Assembly: GCA_029210625.1 (NCBI GenBank)
Contig: JARGFU010000002.1
Span: 227,290-291,289 of the forward strand
Direction: 5' to 3'
DNA from: Deltaproteobacteria bacterium
Lineage (GTDB): Bacteria; Myxococcota; Myxococcia; SLRQ01
Length of the DNA: 64,000 nt
The position numbers and the translations under genes are program-made. The notes under the pieces are model-generated. The model had not been told where the DNA came from. It saw only the letters and a list, made by a program, of their open reading frames with translations, and ran no database searches. The first letter of the stretch is position 1; each line of letters begins with the position of its first letter. Below are positions 25,752-34,501 of the stretch, piece by piece.

Positions 25752-27611
25752 TCAGGGGAGCGCCGCCGCCCGGTCGTCCGGAGGCCAGTAATAGACGTTC
25801 CAGCCCGAATCCGGCGGCTCGCAGGCCTTCGAGCGCAGCAGGCGGGGCTCGAGGCGGGCCTGGCGCGGCCAGCCCCGGTCGCCCAGGGCCGCCTCCCCGG
25901 GCGCCCCGACGGGCATCCGGGTCTCCTCCTCGATCCGATCGGGGCCCAGGCAGAGGCGGAGCATCCCCACCGCCCGGGCGCCCTCGAAGACCTCGAACCA
26001 GAGCAGCCGCGAGGCGCCGGCGGGCTCGGCGCGCAGGGCGATCCCGTCGTCCCGCGACTCGATCTGGATCTCGCCCAGGTGGATGGCGTCGGGGGGCTCG
26101 AGCGCCCGGGTGAAGCGGCCCACCTGGGTGGCATAGTTCCCGGCGTTCGGGTCGCCGAGGGAGGCCTCGACGACGGCGAGCTCCACCCTCGCGGCCTCGG
26201 CCGCGTCCCCGAGGCGGTGGAGGCACTGGGCGAGGGTGTCCCGGACGTGGGGGGCGTTCCCCGAGCGCTGGACCGCGATCTGGGCACCGTCCCGGGCCGA
26301 GCGGAGCTGCCCCCGGTCCGCGCGCTCGTCGATGCAGATCATCCAGGCCAGGGCGTTCGTCGACTCGGCGTCGACGCTCTCGAGGGCGGCCACCTCGCGC
26401 AGCAGCGAGAAGTCCCCCCGCAGGCCGGCGTCGATGGCGGCGGCGGTGCCGGCCAGCCAGAGCGCGACGAGGGAGAGCGCCAGGGCGCGGATCCAGCCGG
26501 GGGTCGGGTGGCCCGGCTCGATGGAGCGCGGGCTCCAGGAGAGGAGCGCGGCGGCGAGGGCGCCCGCGAGGAAGCCACCCAGGTGCGCCGCCCAGTCGAT
26601 GATGGGCACCAGGAGCGGGGGCACGATGCTCACGATGGCCAGGAACCACCAGGAGAACTTCCTGATCCGGAAGCCGGCCGGGATGGTGCGTGGGTGCCGG
26701 AGGCTCAGGACGGCGTAGGCGCCGATGATTCCGTAGATGCAGCCGGAGGAGCCCACCGAGAAGCGCTCGGTGAAGAAGTAGGCGGAGAGCGACGCGCCCG
26801 CCAGGCCGGCCACCAGGTAGGCGACCACGAAGCGCCAGGTCCCCATCACCCGCTCGGCCATGTTGCCGAGCATGTAGAAGAAGAAGACGTTCAGGCCGTA
26901 GTGCCAGAAGGGGCCGTGGAGCAGGTTGGCGGTGATGAGCCGGTAGTACTCCCCCCCGCGGACCAGCAGCCCGTGCCCGGCGCCCATCCGCAGGAAGACG
27001 GTGGCGTGATCGACACCGTCGACGAGGAGCTGGAAGGCGTAGACCACCGTCAGCAGGATCACGAGGGACATCGTGGCCCGGGTGGGCCGGGCGATGGTCG
27101 CGCGCATCCGGTCGCTCTCGATGGCGAGGGTGGCCAGGATGGCGGGGCCGTCCGGGTGGGAGTGGAGGCGCTCGCGCAGCAGCTCCCCGAAGCGAGGAAG
27201 ATCGGTGGGCGTGGCGAAGTCCCGCAGGCGGAAGAAGAAGGTCCGGTGAGCGGACTCGATGATGAGGAAGCCCTCGGGCGGGGCGAAGCGCAGATCCACC
27301 GTCCGAAGGTCCCGGAAGGGGACCTTCATCGAGCGGCGGGAGTCGGCCTTGATGGGCAGCTCCACCTCCTCGGCGCCCAGGGCGATGAAGGGGGGGGTCC
27401 GGGGCAGGCGCAGCAGGCGCAGCGCGAGGATCGAGCCGCCGACCGTCAGGAAGGCGCCCAGGCTGATCACCGTGTGGGCGAGATCCTCCAGGAGGCTCCC
27501 GGTGGAGAAGCTGCCAGAGATCGCGCTGATGACCAGCGCCGCGGCCATCAGCGCGATGACGATGCCCCGGGTCCAGAAGGGGGGCTTCCGCAGCTGGAAG
27601 CGCTCGGTCAT
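25752..27611 (-). CDS. Rhomboid-family intramembrane serine protease with N- and C-terminal extensions
   Basis: 619 residues. Two N-terminal helices flank a soluble segment (about 75-155) resembling a PH-like membrane-protein insert. The rhomboid core spans about 175-370: LLHGPFWHYGLNVFFFYMLG supplies the His/Asn motif, GSSGCIYG near 285 the catalytic Ser, and HLGGFLAGAL near 342 the catalytic His. The C-terminal about 230 residues have a TPR-like stretch and an unassigned beta-rich domain ending in WNVYYWPPDD. The gene starts 9 bases after the last antiporter gene, so it is expressed with the Mrp operon. It may process an operon product or another lipoprotein (inference). Confidence 0.92.
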   Translation of the reverse strand: MTERFQLRKPPFWTRGIVIALMAAALVISAISGSFSTGSLLEDLAHTVISLGAFLTVGGSILALRLLRLPRTPPFIALGAEEVELPIKADSRRSMKVPFRDLRTVDLRFAPPEGFLIIESAHRTFFFRLRDFATPTDLPRFGELLRERLHSHPDGPAILATLAIESDRMRATIARPTRATMSLVILLTVVYAFQLLVDGVDHATVFLRMGAGHGLLVRGGEYYRLITANLLHGPFWHYGLNVFFFYMLGNMAERVMGTWRFVVAYLVAGLAGASLSAYFFTERFSVGSSGCIYGIIGAYAVLSLRHPRTIPAGFRIRKFSWWFLAIVSIVPPLLVPIIDWAAHLGGFLAGALAAALLSWSPRSIEPGHPTPGWIRALALSLVALWLAGTAAAIDAGLRGDFSLLREVAALESVDAESTNALAWMICIDERADRGQLRSARDGAQIAVQRSGNAPHVRDTLAQCLHRLGDAAEAARVELAVVEASLGDPNAGNYATQVGRFTRALEPPDAIHLGEIQIESRDDGIALRAEPAGASRLLWFEVFEGARAVGMLRLCLGPDRIEEETRMPVGAPGEAALGDRGWPRQARLEPRLLRSKACEPPDSGWNVYYWPPDDRAAALP

Positions 27612-27620
27612 CCGCAGATT

Positions 27621-29432
27621 CTAGGACCCGGCGAAGAGGAAGGCCGCCAGCAATCCGAAGACGGCCAGGATCACCCAGAGGGCGTTGCCCACCGGGAAGC
27701 GGTAGCGGTTCTCGGTGTAGAGGCCGTCGTCCTCCTTGACCGGTTCGGGCAGGAGGATGCCCCGGCCGAAGAGCCGCTCGGAGCCCCGCAGGGGGTTCTG
27801 GAGGAAGGTGATCCCGGCCCGGGCGAGGGAGGCCATCCACTCGCCGATCCCCCCCTGCGCCGCGAAGAGGCCGCGGGAGAGGGCCAGCACCGGCCGCGGC
27901 AGGAGCTTGCGATAGATCCAGTCGGTGTCCATCGAGACCGTCGCCTCGCCGTGGAGCTTGTCGAAGAGCAGCCAGAAGGAGAGGGCGGTGCCCACCAGCA
28001 GCTGGATCGACTGCATCAGGTGGTGGGTGGTGTAGGGGTGGTACTCGGTGCCGAAGGGGAGGATCCGGTAGAGCACCTCGTACCCGAAGGCGTGGCTGCC
28101 GAAGGAGGGCAGCCCGAAGAAGGTGCAGAGCGTGGCTCCGATCCCCATGGCCACGTACATGTTCTTCGGCAGGGGGCGGATCACCTCGTGCTTGCGGTCG
28201 GTGGGCGAGATGAAGGTGAACCAGAGCAGCTTCAGGCCGGTGTGGAGGAAGGTGCCGACGCTGGCCAGGGTGAGCCCCAGCTCGGCCCAGCCCCAGCCGC
28301 CCTGGGCCGCCGCCGTGATGACGATGGACTTCGAGATGAAGCCGTTGAAGAGCGGGACGCCGGAGATGGAGGCCGCGCCGACGGCGTAGAGGCCGAGCAC
28401 CCAGGGCATGCTCTTGTGGAGGCCGCCGAGCTCGGTGAGCTTCTCCTTGCCGGTGGCGTAGACCACCGCGCCGGCGCCCATGAAGAGCAGGGACTTGTAG
28501 AGGATGTGGCTGAAGGCGTGGGCGCTGCCGCCATCGAGGGCCATCTTCGTCCCCATCCCCGCGGCGGCGACCATGTAACCGACCTGCGAGATGATGTGGT
28601 ACGCGAGCAGGCGCCGGATGTTGTTCTCCAGCACCGCGTAGACCACGCCGTAGAGGGCCATGATCACGCCGCCGTAGAGCAGGATCTCCCAGCCCGGGAA
28701 GAGGGCGATGAGGGCGAAGACCGAGGTCTTGGTGGTGAAGGCCGAGAGGAAGACCGAGCCGGTGACCGAGCCCTCGCCGTAGGCGTCGGGGAGCCAGGCG
28801 CCCAGGGGCGGGATGGCGGCGTTGATGGCGACCCCGAAGAGGATCAGCCAGGCGGCGATCCCGCTGCCCGGCGGGAGGGCCACGATGGCCGTGCCGTGGC
28901 CCGCGGCGATCCAGCCGACGACCCCCATCAGGAGGACCGAGCCGCCGAGGCCGTGTACGGCGAGGTAGCGCAGGCCCGCGCGCCGGGCCTCCGGCGTCCC
29001 CCGGCCGAAGACCAGGAGGGAGGAGGAGAGGGCCATCATCTCCCAGAAGAGGACGAAGGCCACGAGGTCCCCGGAGAAGGTCACGCCCAGGGCGCCGCCG
29101 GCGTAGACCCAGGCCGCCGAGTTCTGGGCCGGGTCCTCCACGTGGAGGGCGTAGACGCTGCCGATGAGCGCCATGAGGGCGAAGATGGTGCCGAAGAGGA
29201 GGCGCAGCGCGTCGACGTGGAGGAGGTCCAGCGTGTAGCCCATCCACTCCAGGTCGACCGACCCGGGTGCGGCGGCGTGGAAGGAGAGGACCTGCGCGAG
29301 GATCAGCGCCGGGACGAGGAGCTGGACGACCTTCCGCGCGGTGCCGGAGAGCACCGCGAGGAGGGGGGCCGCGGCGATGAGCCACACGCCAGGAGGCAGG
29401 AGCTCCCGGAGGGCACCGAGGACCTCACTCAT
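27621..29432 (-). CDS. NuoL/MrpA-D-like proton-conducting membrane subunit lacking the mid-membrane Lys
   Basis: 603 residues with about 14-16 hydrophobic helices of the NuoL/M/N (proton_antipo_M) family. The helix-5 Glu is kept (VLFWEMMALSSSLLVF) and the helix-8 Lys is present (AFTTKTSVFALIAL). Where relatives have GIKAALFPLHAWLPDA, this protein reads AINAAIPPLGAWLPDAYGEG: the Lys is Asn and the His is Gly. The C-terminus has an additional amphipathic region and a final helix, as in NuoL and MrpA. It overlaps the preceding 100-residue gene by 8 bases. It may stand in for the antiporter part of a split MrpA. Reduced or altered ion conduction through this subunit is inferred. Confidence 0.9.
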   Translation of the reverse strand: MSEVLGALRELLPPGVWLIAAAPLLAVLSGTARKVVQLLVPALILAQVLSFHAAAPGSVDLEWMGYTLDLLHVDALRLLFGTIFALMALIGSVYALHVEDPAQNSAAWVYAGGALGVTFSGDLVAFVLFWEMMALSSSLLVFGRGTPEARRAGLRYLAVHGLGGSVLLMGVVGWIAAGHGTAIVALPPGSGIAAWLILFGVAINAAIPPLGAWLPDAYGEGSVTGSVFLSAFTTKTSVFALIALFPGWEILLYGGVIMALYGVVYAVLENNIRRLLAYHIISQVGYMVAAAGMGTKMALDGGSAHAFSHILYKSLLFMGAGAVVYATGKEKLTELGGLHKSMPWVLGLYAVGAASISGVPLFNGFISKSIVITAAAQGGWGWAELGLTLASVGTFLHTGLKLLWFTFISPTDRKHEVIRPLPKNMYVAMGIGATLCTFFGLPSFGSHAFGYEVLYRILPFGTEYHPYTTHHLMQSIQLLVGTALSFWLLFDKLHGEATVSMDTDWIYRKLLPRPVLALSRGLFAAQGGIGEWMASLARAGITFLQNPLRGSERLFGRGILLPEPVKEDDGLYTENRYRFPVGNALWVILAVFGLLAAFLFAGS

Positions 29433-29727
29433 GGGGCTCCCCCTCTCCTGCGTCTTCCTCGTCCGGTGGGTCCTCGCCGTAGTAGCCCTCGGGCCTCTGC
29501 AGCCAGGCGTGGCCCAGCCACTTGCTGCCGTAGACGATCACCGCGCAGCCGCCGAAGCCCATCAGGAGGAACCAGACGTCCTTGAGCACCGGGGTCGTGT
29601 TCCACCAGTGGGTCACCCACTCCGGATCGTCGAGGTGGTGATCGTGCACCCCGGCGTGCAGGCCGATGGCCACCGCGAGCACCAGGGCGGCGCCGAGGAG
29701 GAGCCCCTTCTTGAGGCCCGGGCTCAT
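29425..29727 (-). CDS. Small membrane protein of the antiporter operon (unknown)
   Basis: 100 residues from the ATG at 29727, overlapping the upstream antiporter subunit by 4 bases and the downstream one by 8. There are two hydrophobic helices (LLLGAALVLAVAIGLHAG and VWFLLMGFGGCAVIVYGSKW) around a His/Asp-rich loop (HDHHLDDPEW). The tail is acidic (DPPDEEDAGEGEP). It is not one of the standard MrpA-G subunits as far as I can tell. Tight coupling on both sides argues that it is a stoichiometric part of the complex, perhaps bridging the two NuoL/M-like proteins. The His-rich loop could bind metal. Confidence 0.8.
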   Translation of the reverse strand: MSPGLKKGLLLGAALVLAVAIGLHAGVHDHHLDDPEWVTHWWNTTPVLKDVWFLLMGFGGCAVIVYGSKWLGHAWLQRPEGYYGEDPPDEEDAGEGEPHE

Positions 29728-31220
29728 CCGCCACCTCCCAGGAGGAGGAAGTTCGCCATCACCTGCCGGGCGAAGCTCCAGAAGTGGGGGCCCAGATCCG
29801 GGGCGATCCCCAGCAGCAGGCAGGCCGCCGCGGTGAAGGCCGGGGGTCCCACCAGGAGCAGGGGCGCCTCGTCGTACTTCGGGTAGCGCTCGCTCGTGCG
29901 GAAGAACGCGTCGAAGATGATCGGGAAGAAGTAGAGGATGTTCAGCAGGGCGCTGGTGACCAGCACCGCGAGGAAGATCCACTGATCCGCCTCGATGGCC
30001 CCGCCGGCCAGCCACCACTTCGAGACGAAGCCGGGGAGGGGCGGGATGCCGGCCAGGCCCACCGCGCCCACGGCGAAGGCCCCCATCGTCAGGGGCATGG
30101 CCTTGCCGATGCCCCTCAGGTCGCGGATCTCGGTGACGTGGCAGTGGGCGTAGATGGCGCCGGCGCAGAAGAAGAGGGTGATCTTCATGAAGGCGTGGCC
30201 GGCGATGTGCATCGTCGCCCCGAACATGCTGGTGGGCGTGAGGAGGGCCGCGCCGAGGACGATGTAGGAGAGCTGGGAGATCGTGGAGTAGGCCAGCCGC
30301 CGCTTGAGGTTCTGCTGGGTCAGGGCGATCACCGAGGCGGTCACGATCGTGAAGCCGGCGAGGGTGGCCAGGGGGAGGGCGACGCCCAGCTCCTTCAGGG
30401 TCTCGGGGCCGAAGACGTAGCCGACCACCCGGAGGGTGCCGAAGACCCCGGCCTTCACCACCGCCACCGCGTGCAGCAGGGCGCTGACCGGGGTGGGGGC
30501 GATCATCGCCGCCGGCAGCCAGGCGTGCAGCGGCATGATGCCCGCCTTCACCCCGACCCCGAGCATGAAGAGGACGAAGAGGATGGTCAGGGTGGTGGGG
30601 CTCGCGACCTTCGTGGAGAGGAAGCCCCCGGCCACGAAGGGCTCACCGCCGACCAGGCTCTGGGACCAGCCCACGGCCAGGAGGAGGCAGAGGCCCGCCG
30701 AGAGGGTGTAGGCGAGGTACTTGCGGCCGACCTTCAGGGCCTCCTCGGTGCGCTTGTGCACCACCAGGGGGTAGGTCGAGATCGTCAGGACCTCGTAGAA
30801 GATGAAGAAGGTCAGCGGGTTGCCGGCGAAGGCCAGGCCGGTGGCCGCGCCGACGCACATGGCGAAGGCCGCGAAGTAGCCGGTCTGGTGGGGCGCCTCC
30901 ACGGCGCGCATGTAGCCGATGGAGTAGAAGCTGGTGACCACCCAGAGGATGGAGGAGACGCAGGCGAAGACCATCCCCAGCGGGTCGGTCCGCAGCACCA
31001 GGTCGAAGCCCGAGGCCAGGGGCAGCAGGACGACCTCGAAGGTCCCGCCCTCGAGCACCTCCGGGACCATGGAGAGGACCAGGGACGCCTGGAGGAAGGC
31101 CGCCCCGAGGGTCCAGCCCTCGCGCAGGTTGGGGCGGCGGCCCGAGAGCAGGATCAGCACCGCCGCGAGGGGGGTGATGGCCAGGATCAGGGCCGGGCGG
31201 AGTTGCCAGAGGGTGTCCAT
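29724..31220 (-). CDS. NuoM/MrpD-like proton-conducting membrane subunit
   Basis: 498 residues with the NuoL/M/N fold. Key residues are present: Glu in FFIFYEVLTISTYPLVV (helix 5), Lys and His in GVKAGIMPLHAWLPAAM (helix 7), Lys in AVAVVKAGVFGTLRV (helix 8), and Lys in GFVSKWWLAGGA (helix 12). It overlaps the 100-residue gene by 4 bases and lies 3 bases after MrpD. It is one of three antiporter-like subunits in the operon. Canonical Mrp systems have two (MrpA and MrpD), so this is either the extra one or the functional counterpart of MrpA. Confidence 0.92.
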   Translation of the reverse strand: MDTLWQLRPALILAITPLAAVLILLSGRRPNLREGWTLGAAFLQASLVLSMVPEVLEGGTFEVVLLPLASGFDLVLRTDPLGMVFACVSSILWVVTSFYSIGYMRAVEAPHQTGYFAAFAMCVGAATGLAFAGNPLTFFIFYEVLTISTYPLVVHKRTEEALKVGRKYLAYTLSAGLCLLLAVGWSQSLVGGEPFVAGGFLSTKVASPTTLTILFVLFMLGVGVKAGIMPLHAWLPAAMIAPTPVSALLHAVAVVKAGVFGTLRVVGYVFGPETLKELGVALPLATLAGFTIVTASVIALTQQNLKRRLAYSTISQLSYIVLGAALLTPTSMFGATMHIAGHAFMKITLFFCAGAIYAHCHVTEIRDLRGIGKAMPLTMGAFAVGAVGLAGIPPLPGFVSKWWLAGGAIEADQWIFLAVLVTSALLNILYFFPIIFDAFFRTSERYPKYDEAPLLLVGPPAFTAAACLLLGIAPDLGPHFWSFARQVMANFLLLGGGG

Positions 31221-31223
31221 GGA

Positions 31224-32753
31224 TCAGGGAAGGATCAGCCCCAGGGCCGGGCGGACGATGGGGCCGATGACGTGCTCGACGATGGGGAAGGAGCCGAGGC
31301 CGAGGATCAGGATGGCGAGGGTGGCGACGCCCACCGGCAAGAGCATCGTGCCGGGCAGGGGCTTGATCTTGCTGACCCAGGCCTCGGTGGGCGTGGGGTC
31401 CACGCGCTCCTTGAAGAAGGCTCGCTCGAGGATCCGGAAGAAGTAGATCGCGTTGAGCAGGGAGCTGGCGAGGATGATGATCACGAAGGGCCAGCGCCCC
31501 CCCTCGACCGCGCCGAGGACCAGGTACCACTTCGAGAAGAAGCCGGCGGTCGGCGGGATACCCACCATCGAGAGGGAGGCCACGCCGAAGGCGGCCATGG
31601 TGAAGGGCAGGTGGCGGCCGAGGCCGTCGAAGCGGCGGATGTCCCGGTGGCCCAGGCGGGTGACGATGGCGCCGGTGACCATGAAGAGCGCGCACTTCAT
31701 GACCGCGTGGTTGATCATGTGGAGCACGCCGCCGGTCAGGCCGTCGTCGTTGGCCAGGGAGAAGCCCAGGAGCACGTAGCCGATCTGGGAGACGCTGGAG
31801 TAGGCCAGCATCCGCTTCAGATCCGTCTGGGCGATGGCCAGCAGGGAGCCGATGATGATCGCCAGCGCGGAGAGCCAGCCCATCAGGTCGAGGACCGCGG
31901 AGTAGTCGCCGGCCGGGCCCACCCGGTAGAGGGTGTAGAGCACCCGGAAGATGCCGTAGGCGCCCATCTTGATGCCCACCGCGCCCATCAGGGCGGTGGT
32001 CACGTTGGGCGAGTAGGCGTAGGCGTCGGGGAGCCAGGCGTGGAGCGGGAAGAGGGCGGCCTTGATGCCGAAGCCGGTCACCAGGAAGGCCAGGGCCACG
32101 AGCAGGGCGCGCTGGGCCTCCGGGCCCTCGAGGAGGGCCACCTGCCGGGCGACGTCGACGAAGTTCAGGGAGCCGGTGAGGCCGTAGAGGTAGGCGAGGC
32201 CGAGCAGGTAGAAGGCCGCGCCCAGGGTCCCGATGATGACGTAGCGGAAGGCCGCGAAGGGGGCCTCGGGGTCGCCCACCGCCACCAGGGCGTAGCCGGT
32301 GAGGGCGATGACCTCCAGGAAGACGTAGAGGTTGAAGAGGTCCCCGGTCATCACGAAGCCGCTCATCCCCATCGTGAAGAGGAGGTAGAGCGAATAGAAG
32401 AAGTGGGCGCGGGACTTGAGCCGCTCCGGCAGGCCGCGGTGCGAGAAGAGCAGCACCAGCCAGGAGAGGAGGTTCACCAGCAGGACCATCACCGCCGAGA
32501 GGTTGTCGACCCGCAGCTCGATGCCCCAGGGGGGAGGCCAGCCCCCGAGGTGATGGGAGAGGGCGCCCTCGCCCGCCTCGGTGAGGGCGAAGACCAGATG
32601 CGCCGTGCGCAGGGAGGCGGCCACCGCGAGGGTGGAGAAGAGCAGGGCGGTCGGGAGCACCGCCCGCGCCGAGAGGCGGCGGACCAGGGGGAGCGCCAGC
32701 GCGCCGACGAAGAGCGCGACGATGATCCACAGGGGTGCGGCCGGCTGGATCAC
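31224..32753 (-). CDS. mnhD: Na+/H+ antiporter subunit D (MrpD/MnhD)
   Basis: 509 residues from a GTG at 32753 that overlaps the MrpC stop (GTGA). The NuoL/M/N family hallmarks are complete: YVFLEVIALTGYALVAV, GIKAALFPLHAWLPDAY, GAVGIKMGAYGIFRVLY, LKRMLAYSSVSQIGYVLLG and GFFSKWYLVLGA. It follows MrpC directly, the canonical Mrp order, which is why I assign D to this copy and not to its two paralogues. It is the integral inner-membrane channel half of the antiporter. Confidence 0.93.
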   Translation of the reverse strand: MIQPAAPLWIIVALFVGALALPLVRRLSARAVLPTALLFSTLAVAASLRTAHLVFALTEAGEGALSHHLGGWPPPWGIELRVDNLSAVMVLLVNLLSWLVLLFSHRGLPERLKSRAHFFYSLYLLFTMGMSGFVMTGDLFNLYVFLEVIALTGYALVAVGDPEAPFAAFRYVIIGTLGAAFYLLGLAYLYGLTGSLNFVDVARQVALLEGPEAQRALLVALAFLVTGFGIKAALFPLHAWLPDAYAYSPNVTTALMGAVGIKMGAYGIFRVLYTLYRVGPAGDYSAVLDLMGWLSALAIIIGSLLAIAQTDLKRMLAYSSVSQIGYVLLGFSLANDDGLTGGVLHMINHAVMKCALFMVTGAIVTRLGHRDIRRFDGLGRHLPFTMAAFGVASLSMVGIPPTAGFFSKWYLVLGAVEGGRWPFVIIILASSLLNAIYFFRILERAFFKERVDPTPTEAWVSKIKPLPGTMLLPVGVATLAILILGLGSFPIVEHVIGPIVRPALGLILP

Positions 32754-33118
32754 CGCAGCTTCTCCAGGATCTCGTCTTCCTCGAGGGTGCCGTGGCGGCG
32801 GTGGATCCGGATGAGGAGGGCCAGGGCCACTCCGGTGGTCGCCACGCCCACCACGATGGCGGTGAGCATCAGGGCCTGCGGCAGGGGGTTGGCGTAGGCG
32901 TCGAGCTCCGGGCCGATCGACTCCTCGAGCACCGGCAGGATGCCGCCCTTCTTGGGGGAGAAGGTCAGGTAGAAGAGGATCACCCCCACCTGGAGGATGT
33001 TCATCCCCATGAGCTTCTTCAGGAGGTTGCGCTTGGCCATCATCCCGTAGACGCCCACCAACATCAGGACCGAGATGATCCAGTAGTTGTAGCTGGCGAA
33101 GATGCGCTCGAAGTCCAT
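32750..33118 (-). CDS. mnhC: Na+/H+ antiporter subunit C (MrpC/MnhC, NuoK-like)
   Basis: 122 residues with three hydrophobic helices: YWIISVLMLVGVYGMM, MNILQVGVILFYLTF and ALMLTAIVVGVATTGVALAL. This is the NuoK/MrpC pattern. MGMNILQVGVILFY matches the conserved helix-2 segment. The length is usual for MrpC. The gene overlaps mnhD by 4 bases and lies 6 bases after mnhB. Confidence 0.92.
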   Translation of the reverse strand: MDFERIFASYNYWIISVLMLVGVYGMMAKRNLLKKLMGMNILQVGVILFYLTFSPKKGGILPVLEESIGPELDAYANPLPQALMLTAIVVGVATTGVALALLIRIHRRHGTLEEDEILEKLR

Positions 33119-33124
33119 GGCTCT

Positions 33125-33589
33125 CTAGAGGCCGCCCCGGCTGCGGGCGACGAGATCGTCGAAGAGGATGACCATCACGCCCATCACCGCGAGGGTGACG
33201 CCGACCTCGATCCCGATGGTGCCGAGGGCGCGGGCGGCGGCGACGTGCTCACCGTGGGGCATGCCCGGGATGCCCGAGACCGCGGCGTAGTCGAGGAAGG
33301 CCGTGCCCGGGGGCAGGAGGAGGCCGAGGATGCCGATGGCCAGGTAGAGGGAGACCCCCAGGATGGCGAGGTGGGTGGCCCGGCGGGTGGTCAGGCCCTT
33401 GAGGCCGTCCGGGTAGCCCTCGGTGATGCGGAAGATCAGGAAGCTGCCGGCGAGGGTGGCGCCGGCCTGGAAGCCGCCGCCCGGGCTGTAGTGGCCGTGG
33501 AAGAGCACGTAGAGGGCGTAGAGCTGCAGCAGCGGCGCCTGCACCCGGCCCGCCAGGCTCACGACCACCGAGTCGTAGCGGCCCATCAT
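33125..33589 (-). CDS. mnhB: Na+/H+ antiporter subunit B (MrpB/MnhB)
   Basis: 154 residues. YALYVLFHGHYSPGGGFQAG is the MnhB signature (HGHxxPGGGFQxG). Four hydrophobic helices end in GVTLAVMGVMVILFDDL. Length and order (before C) are canonical. It overlaps the upstream 94-residue gene by 4 bases. Confidence 0.95.
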   Translation of the reverse strand: MMGRYDSVVVSLAGRVQAPLLQLYALYVLFHGHYSPGGGFQAGATLAGSFLIFRITEGYPDGLKGLTTRRATHLAILGVSLYLAIGILGLLLPPGTAFLDYAAVSGIPGMPHGEHVAAARALGTIGIEVGVTLAVMGVMVILFDDLVARSRGGL

Positions 33590-33870
33590 GGGTCACGCTC
33601 CCGGTGCTCGGGCCAGAGGATCAGCGCCACCGCCAGGCCGGCGATGAGGATCACCGAGGTCTCGAAGAGGGTGTCGAAGCCCCGGTAGTCGGCGAGCACG
33701 GCGGTCACCATGTTCTTGGCGTGGGTCTCGTCGTAGGCCTTCTCGATGTAGCGGGGCGAGACCCGCTGCATGGTGACGGCCTCCGGATCGCCGAAGTCGG
33801 GCAGCGCCGGCGCGCTGTAGGCGAGGAGGCCGCCGGCGAAGGCCAGGGCGAGGAAGGCGCTCCACTTCAT
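33586..33870 (-). CDS. MbhE/MrpA C-terminal-like membrane subunit
   Basis: 94 residues with a helix at each end. The central segment AKNMVTAVLADYRGFDTLFE is the signature of the MbhE family and of the extreme C-terminus of long MrpA proteins. So the module fused to MrpA in many bacteria is a separate gene here, as in archaeal Mbh/Mbs-type clusters. It overlaps the genes on both sides by 4 bases. Confidence 0.88.
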   Translation of the reverse strand: MKWSAFLALAFAGGLLAYSAPALPDFGDPEAVTMQRVSPRYIEKAYDETHAKNMVTAVLADYRGFDTLFETSVILIAGLAVALILWPEHRERDP

Positions 33871-34112
33871 TCTCGGCTCTCCCTTCCGGTGCGGAAGAGG
33901 GCTGCGAAGAAGACCACCGCCGAGACCGCCGCGCCGATCATCGCCTCGGTGAAGGCCACGTCCACCGCGGCCATGGCCGCGTAGACGATGCAGGAGAAGA
34001 AGGAGAAGCCCGCGAAGACGATGGTCGCCGCCGCGAGATCCTTCAGGGAGAGGGCCGTGACCGCGAGGATCACCAGGATCGGCAGGAGCAGGGCGTCGAG
34101 GAGCAGGCTCAT
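33867..34112 (-). CDS. MbhD/DUF4040-like antiporter subunit
   Basis: 81 residues from the ATG at 34112, overlapping mnhG by 4 bases. There are three closely packed helices; VDVAFTEAMIGAAVSAVVFF is the conserved AFTEAxxGA segment of MbhD/DUF4040, the domain that in canonical MrpA precedes the MbhE-like tail. It provides the second piece of a split MrpA. A longer start in the same frame is possible but would add a charged, non-membrane leader. Confidence 0.88.
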   Translation of the reverse strand: MSLLLDALLLPILVILAVTALSLKDLAAATIVFAGFSFFSCIVYAAMAAVDVAFTEAMIGAAVSAVVFFAALFRTGRESRE

Positions 34113-34501
34113 GCCTCGCCCTCCTCTTCCTCGCGATCCTCCTGCCGCAGCCGGCGCCTCCTCGCCCGGCGCTCCTCGGCCTGCTTCAGGGTCATGGTGC
34201 CCTTGCGGGTCCACATGGGGAGCCCGGCCTTGCAGGCGGCCCGCGCCAGGGCGTGGGTGGCGGTCGGGTTGGCCAGCAGGATGAAGCCCTCGACCAGGAG
34301 GATCTTCAGGGCCAGGAGGGTGGGGCCGGCCAGGACGGCGAGGCCGGTGAGGATCAGGGCGGCCCCCAGGGTGTCCGCCTTCCCCGCGGGGTGGAGGCGC
34401 ATGTAGAAGTCGGGCAGGCGCACCAGCCCGAAGCCTCCCACGAAGAGGAAGAAGAGGCCGAGGCCCAGGAAGAGCGTGGCGATCATCTCCCAGACGCTCA
34501 A
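34109..34501 (-). CDS. mnhG: Na+/H+ antiporter subunit G (MrpG/MnhG)
   Basis: 130 residues. The helix LFLGLGLFFLFVGGFGLVRL and FYMRLHPAGKADTLGAALIL carry the MnhG signature (RLPDFYxRLHxxxKADTLG). Three helices are followed by a basic tail (RRARRRRLRQEDREEEE), longer than in many MrpG proteins. It overlaps mnhF and the MbhD-like gene by 4 bases each. Confidence 0.95.
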   Translation of the reverse strand: MSVWEMIATLFLGLGLFFLFVGGFGLVRLPDFYMRLHPAGKADTLGAALILTGLAVLAGPTLLALKILLVEGFILLANPTATHALARAACKAGLPMWTRKGTMTLKQAEERRARRRRLRQEDREEEEGEA

